64,000 bases of DNA from Carposina sasakii (Eukaryota > Arthropoda > Insecta > Lepidoptera > Carposinidae), in the NCBI GenBank assembly GCA_014607495.2, contig CP053153.1:4526001-4590000 (forward strand). The letters run 5' to 3'. Below the pieces are notes generated by a model. The model had not been told where the DNA came from. It was given only the letters and a program-made list of their open reading frames with translations, and searched no databases. How positions within the stretch are numbered: position 1 is the stretch's first letter; every line of letters begins with the position of its first letter. A program made the position numbers and the translations under genes. Shown piece after piece: positions 59,697 to 64,000 of this stretch.

Positions 59697-59935
59697 AACA
59701 TGGGTTCCTACGGTCCGTGATATTGCAACCGACGCGCACGAGCGCGCACCACGGATATTGGAAACAGAGCGTCCGTGTAATCGGACGCGTCCGTCTCGGT
59801 GCGTCTAATCCGTGGTTATAGATGTAGGCGGAAACGCGGACCAGCCCGCACCGACACGCACCGTGGGATAGGGTCGTCCGTGGTATTGCAGACACGTCCG
59901 TGGCGGTGCGCCCGATCCATGGCGAATGTATAGCT
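59697..59935 (+). repeat. CpG-rich GTCCGT-type repeat, shared with 62450-62608
   Basis: Begins TGGGTTCCTACGGTCCGTGA then TATTGCA and continues as imperfect short repeats of CGTCCGTG and ACGCGCAC words. The same start occurs inverted at 62580-62608. Long frames on both strands here are an effect of high GC. Confidence 0.5.
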
Positions 59936-60299
59936 TAGAAGACGGTGCTCGCTCGTGCTTGATTCGTGCGGAGATGTCTATAGGCGACCACACATAAAAA
60001 ATTGAAGACCATGTCGAGCGGCTGCATGGATGTACTATAGCGATTGTGGTAGTATAGTAGTCTAATGGCATTTTTGAATACTCCGTACATCGCCCTTGAA
60101 TACACTTCTGAATTTTTTAGTATTTGCCCAGATATAAAAAAATGCTACTTCATCAATACCTAATGTTTTATTATTGGAATACTAAACTTTCCTAATCTTA
60201 CTTGAGGTAACAGCATTACGGTTTTTTGAAGAAAGGTGCTTTTATACACTTCACAACACATTAAAATTACAGATTACAAACTTGCATAAGCCTTTAACA

Positions 60300-60380
60300 G
60301 TAATTTACCTATACAGGATGTTTGTGACAAGCCAGGCAAATATTATATGGCGACTTCAGACCATGATTCTGAGGTGGAAA
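60300..60380. repeat. Fragment shared with 5342-5376
   Basis: ATACAGGATGTTTGTGACA followed by GCCAGGCAAATATT occurs here and in intron 1 of the TMEM35-like gene. Probably the end of an uncharacterised repeat, beginning with TACAGGATG. Confidence 0.4.
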
Positions 60381-60791
60381 ACCACAGAAAATTTTCGCAG
60401 GAAAATTCGAATTTTTTTCCGGCATTTTTCCATTTTTCAGGAAAAAAAAATTGTGTAGCTCATTTTATGTAGGCCTTAGATAATGACTTAAAAAACAAAA
60501 TTTTAACCTATGGATGATTTTCGAAAAGAAAGTCCCAAAAATTTTCAAAATACTAATGAACCCCTTGGATAGTCACAAGTGATTTATAAAACGCAATTTA
60601 CTCGTATCACACAATAACAAATAAGCTAATTTAAATAGTCCAGGATCCCCGATACAATTCGCGCGGAAAGCACTTTGCGGATAATCAAATTAAAATATTC
60701 CTGGGAGTAATAACACTGTCGTCATAACAATGGTACTTGTTCAGTGTTTCATCAGTATTTTCCGGCTGTCACACACACCCTTTTATGTATA

Positions 60792-61631
60792 CTGGTGATT
60801 TTTGGTCGTCTAACGTTCCCGAAAACTACGGAATCTCATCATCACGATGATTTTTCTCCATGGGAGGCATACCTGGGAATGTCTGGTTTGCAAAATATTA
60901 GGGTCCAAAGTTGAGTAAAATAGACTACGGTTTTCTGCATTAAAAATTCAAAATTCAAAATCATTTATTCAACATGAAAGCATTAAACACTTGTTTGTTG
61001 ATTGTCTAATTATATGTTACTTTCTCTATGTTCGCACCCCAAAATGAAACCGCTAACCAAACAAAAGGAGGTGAATTTAAACAACCCAAAAATAAATAAA
61101 TCGCAAAGCTTTTGCTTTGGCAACGGTCACCACCCCAAGGTGCGATTTGTTAACGTCTGTCAGGCATAAGTTAGCGATTCGGGGCTAATAGCCACCAACG
61201 TGGAGAATAAGAGTAAAGGTCGCCTAAAGATGAAATCCAGAAGAGCTGCTACACAGTTCTCCTTTATGGCAAAACCAACATTAGGTCTGACACCCGCATG
61301 ATTCTACTATTACTGTTACACTATCTCATTGAAGTGTCACTGCTTTGGAAGAAAAATAGCAGAAAACTCCCAGCGACACAGTCAAAACTAAGTAACATAT
61401 TAATGCATTAATGCACATTGAGCGTGTAGCAAGATTTTTCACGAGAAATAATTAATATCTGTCCTATCAAAATTTGTATAAACACTGGGCACTATAAATT
61501 TCGCCCGATCAAGTATAAAAAATAAAAAAAAATTTACACATCTTTCCCAGCATTTTTTTTCGGCATAAACTTACTTATTTGATGTATAGATTACGTACCC
61601 TTCGTTAAGGTGGCAACGAAAAAACATCCTG
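60792..61631 (+). mobile_element. TA-flanked ~370-bp element, copy 4, split
   Basis: Both outer parts (60792-60943 and 61404-61631) match the family of 51921-52293 in order. A ~460-bp retroposon inserted in the middle. The right end CATCCTG at 61631 is followed by TA, then by TA-CAGGG of the next element. Confidence 0.72.
60944..61403 (-). mobile_element. ~450-bp retroposon, copy 2, with 8-bp duplication
   Basis: Near-identical to 5799-6246. Flanked by exact TGCATTAA at 60936-60943 and 61404-61411. Its tail on the minus strand is GAATAAATGATTTTGAATTT, and its 5' end is the same base as in copy 1. Confidence 0.72.
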
Positions 61632-61635
61632 TATA

Positions 61636-61794
61636 CAGGGTGTAACAAAAGGTTTTTTTTGAGCGAAAAGCTATGTAAATAGCCCACTATAGAGAACCTA
61701 TCCACAAAATTTGAATCCGAAATCACATGTTTTATTTTTCCCAATAGTATGGAGAATTTTTAAGTATCTCAGGAATTTTCATACAATCTTGAAA
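61636..61794 (+). mobile_element. Left half of fold-back MITE (11241 family)
   Basis: CAGGGTGTAACAAAAGG after TATA, then the body of 11241-11508 up to TTTTCATACAATCTTGAAA, where homology stops. It lies four bases after the neighbouring element's end. Confidence 0.7.
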
Positions 61795-61971
61795 GGAGCT
61801 TATAGTCGTGCTTCAAACTATTTCGAGTCCGCTGTACAAAGTTGTACTATAAACAAACAACTTGTACCAAGTTTGTTTAATAAGGTTTTTATAGAAATAT
61901 TATCCTAGTTTTTCTTAGACATAAAGAACATAAAATGAAATTGTATAAGCTTACAATTCGGAAGTTCAAAC

Positions 61972-62206
61972 ATTCACTATGGGTGCGCCCTCACCACCAG
62001 GCCTTACACCCTCCACTGACCCACGGATATAATTCATAACTGCAAAACAGGCACTTTGACTAAAACTACAAATCGCCCGTGCTCGGTCTGGTTTCGCGGG
62101 CGATTGTAATTAGTGCAAGTGCCTTGTGTTTTCGCAGTTATGAGTTATCAGATCCGAGGGTCAGTGGAGGGTGTAGGGCCCGGTGGTGGGCGCATCCATA
62201 GTGAAT
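61972..62206. mobile_element. 235-bp palindromic MITE
   Basis: The ends ATTCACTATGGGTGCGCC and, reversed, ATTCACTATGGATGCGCC extend into long arms (ACACCCTCCACTGACCC in both). The centre is a GC-rich hairpin CGCCCG...CGGGCG. The whole element can fold on itself. No target duplication was resolved. Confidence 0.75.
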
Positions 62207-62449
62207 AAAAGATCATAATCGTGCTACAAAAATAAATACCCTCAAGTATTCCATGGGTGCCGGGCGCCGATGCCTAGGTACTAAAGTGATTTCAGAGAAA
62301 ATAGTCCTTATTTCAATAAGGCTGCATGTTATAATCTCTTCGCTGGCAAAAAAATTACTTTTTTACTTTGAAAGTATTCTCTTTCAGTTAGCGCGATTAT
62401 ACACCTTAATAGATTTAGCCTAAGTTTAATTTATCACTAACGATACTTG

Positions 62450-62608
62450 CAACGTAAGTCTTCCACGTATTTTCGGCCCAGACCGCCGACGACCACGGAC
62501 GGGCACGCAACCGTGGGATAGCCTCGTCCGTGTGCGCGTTTCGTCGTCCGTACCGTCGGCGCGTCCGCGTCCGTCTGCAATATCGCGGACCGTAGGAACC
62601 CACCTGAC
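62450..62608 (-). repeat. CpG-rich GTCCGT-type repeat, inverted copy
   Basis: Read on the minus strand it starts GTGGGTTCCTACGGTCCGCG then ATATTGCA and continues with GACGCGGACG-type words, matching the start of 59697-59935. Confidence 0.5.
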
Positions 62609-62659
62609 ATTGATAGGTACGATATTCAACAATTGCTCGTTACAATCGCCGCCCACTTG

Positions 62660-63334
62660 ATATTATTATATAGGTATAATGATCTTGAAACCGGCGTAGG
62701 TCGTGTTTATTGGTTATGCCATAACCCAGGCTCATCTTTAACGATATGTCACCCACATAAAAAAGTACTACATCATCAAAATATTACGTCGTGGTACTTC
62801 ATTTCTTTACGTCATAGGTCTTCTCTAAACTGAGTCTTAATTCTAATTCTAAGATTTCTCGTAATAAAATTTTATGATTTGTCTAGCTAGACTGTCTAAT
62901 CCTTTGCCGATTTACTATTATATGAAGCTACCAAGAGCAAGCGATATGTCTACTTCGTTTGATAAGTTATACTTTGTTTAACTATTATTTATAAGTACCA
63001 CGGTGAAAGTACGACACCAGCACGCTTATTTTATACTTCCATTACTTGTACATTACCTACTACAGTCATGCTATAATGGTAAAATCATCTATAGACCACA
63101 CACACTTCCTTACCATCTGCATCCAGTCGCTACCGGGTCTGGATGGTTCGAATTGCATCCACTTGTAACTAACTAGTGATGTGCGCCGAAGGTTCTTTGA
63201 GCCGAGTTAGAACAGTCGAGGCAGGGACCTAAATCGGATACTAGTACTACAATTGGCGACTAGAAATGGACACCTCGTAATACTGTTTTGAGAAACATGT
63301 TCTAAAGTTATTAATAAAGAAATGGAAAAAATTC
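62660..63334. other. No gene recognised
   Basis: Low-copy sequence without exon, RNA gene or clear repeat. Confidence 0.35.
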
Positions 63335-63335
63335 T

Positions 63336-63409
63336 TCACCTGAGTGGGAATCGAACCCACGACCACTGCAAACCGTGCTAGCCGCTCTAACCACTGAGCT
63401 ACCGGGTCA
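63336..63409 (-). mobile_element. tRNA-derived SINE head or tRNA relic
   Basis: On the minus strand it reads TAGCTCAGTGGTTAGAGCGG (A box with a perfect 4-bp D stem) and GTGGGTTCGATTCCCAC (perfect T arm with B box). The acceptor stem pairs only in part and the region between shows no proper 5-bp anticodon stem. It is therefore better read as a SINE head or decayed tRNA than a working tRNA gene. Confidence 0.6.
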
Positions 63410-63708
63410 ATTACTCGGATGACGAAATTTTACCATCTCTTTTCTAAATTACATATTGGCAACGTTATTTTTCATCCCGATAGCTATACACTAGCCAAAT
63501 CTCGGCAAACAAAGCTGAATCCCTCAGCACAATGTTTAAAGATTAATCGATCAACCATATTCTAACGGATTATATTAATGGAGAAGGGTTTTTTTAAAAT
63601 AAAGTTCTAATAAAGTTTAGCTGGGGCTAAGTTTAACTTTTGGTGCTAATCGCAGAAAGGTCCAGCCCGGCTAGCACGGCCAGCGATACACGATATGATA
63701 AGTCAATT

Positions 63709-63930
63709 TATCGATAACTAGCTTTCAAAATACGATAAATAAAGCCGCCATGTTAAATTTTATCGATACAGCGAACATAACCATGCCGGTAACGTTACAT
63801 GGCACGATACGATATGATAGATAAAAATGCGAGCATGTCCATCGGTTACTATCGATAGCACCGAGCATGACTGTATTTTGATGTTAAAACTATCGAATTT
63901 TGACATCAATTCACGATATTGTTATCGATG
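63709..63930. promoter_or_regulatory. Cluster of TATCGATA (DRE-type) motifs
   Basis: TATCGATA occurs exactly at 63709-63716, 63761-63768 and 63850-63857, and TATCGATG at 63923-63930. In Drosophila this palindrome is the DNA replication-related element bound by DREF and BEAF-32 at housekeeping promoters and domain boundaries. The density suggests a promoter or boundary, probably for a gene beyond the right edge. Confidence 0.55.
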
Positions 63931-64000
63931 AACTTTGTAGTGCGCGATAAGCGTAGATAGGTTAGAGAAATCGAGAATACCTATTATATTCTTTGGTTCG

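Noticed and set aside
59551..60071. Overlapping frames on both strands
   Set aside because: They overlap the CpG-rich repeat at 59697-59935; few stops are expected there by composition.
63336..63409. Functional tRNA gene
   Set aside because: D and T arms are perfect but no anticodon stem forms and the acceptor stem has mismatches, so a SINE head or relic is more likely.
1..64000. CRISPR arrays, bacterial operons, integrated virus
   Set aside because: The window has spliced animal genes and transposons throughout. No regularly spaced repeats, no retroviral gag/pol/env order and no bacterial gene were seen.

Overview
The window is lepidopteran nuclear DNA: AT-rich, intron-containing and dense with repeats. 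Moth/butterfly origin is inferred from Helitrons ending in a CGCGGACGGAGTCGCG-type hairpin, tRNA-derived SINEs, LINE 3' tails ending in (ATG)n, and TA-flanked and hAT-type MITEs. The species cannot be told from the sequence.

Six protein genes could be read exon by exon. From left to right they are: an intronless cytochrome-b5-reductase-like gene (CYB5RL, minus, 1177-2070); a four-exon TMEM35/NACHO-type membrane protein (plus, 3220-10001); VTA1/LIP5, the VPS4 cofactor of ESCRT (minus, four exons, 13160-14723); the small GTPase Rheb (plus, five exons, 19197-20197); the first two exons of GOPC, a Golgi PDZ/coiled-coil protein (plus, 29505-30133, rest not found); and a nine-coding-exon gene for a 441-residue secreted coiled-coil protein of no recognised family (minus, 30892-37876), convergent with GOPC. 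All of the complete gene models close with consistent splice phases and a single stop. They are unrelated housekeeping or neuronal genes, not a functional cluster.

The spaces and introns are filled by layered transposons. Clear cases are head-to-tail Helitrons at the left edge with a helicase remnant; hAT-type elements with 8-bp target duplications (10325-10642, 12490-12656, 15466-16962, the last holding a LINE endonuclease fragment); a PIF/Harbinger-like element (25840-27316) split by a 795-bp fold-back element flanked by CGTTG; and a TA-flanked element at 60792-61631 split by a ~460-bp retroposon with a perfect 8-bp duplication.

From about 38.4 kb to 59.7 kb I found no convincing protein gene. 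This is mostly low-copy DNA with a few transposons and CpG-rich patches (for example 49.62-49.86 kb), perhaps promoter, enhancer or untranslated-exon sequence. The right edge carries a tRNA-derived SINE head and a dense cluster of TATCGATA motifs (63709-63930), which resembles an insect DREF/BEAF-type promoter or boundary for a gene beyond the window. I did not find a convincing new molecular system. The best candidates for novelty are the secreted coiled-coil gene, the fold-back element with RSS-heptamer-like ends, and the ~450-bp retroposon with a fixed 5' end.
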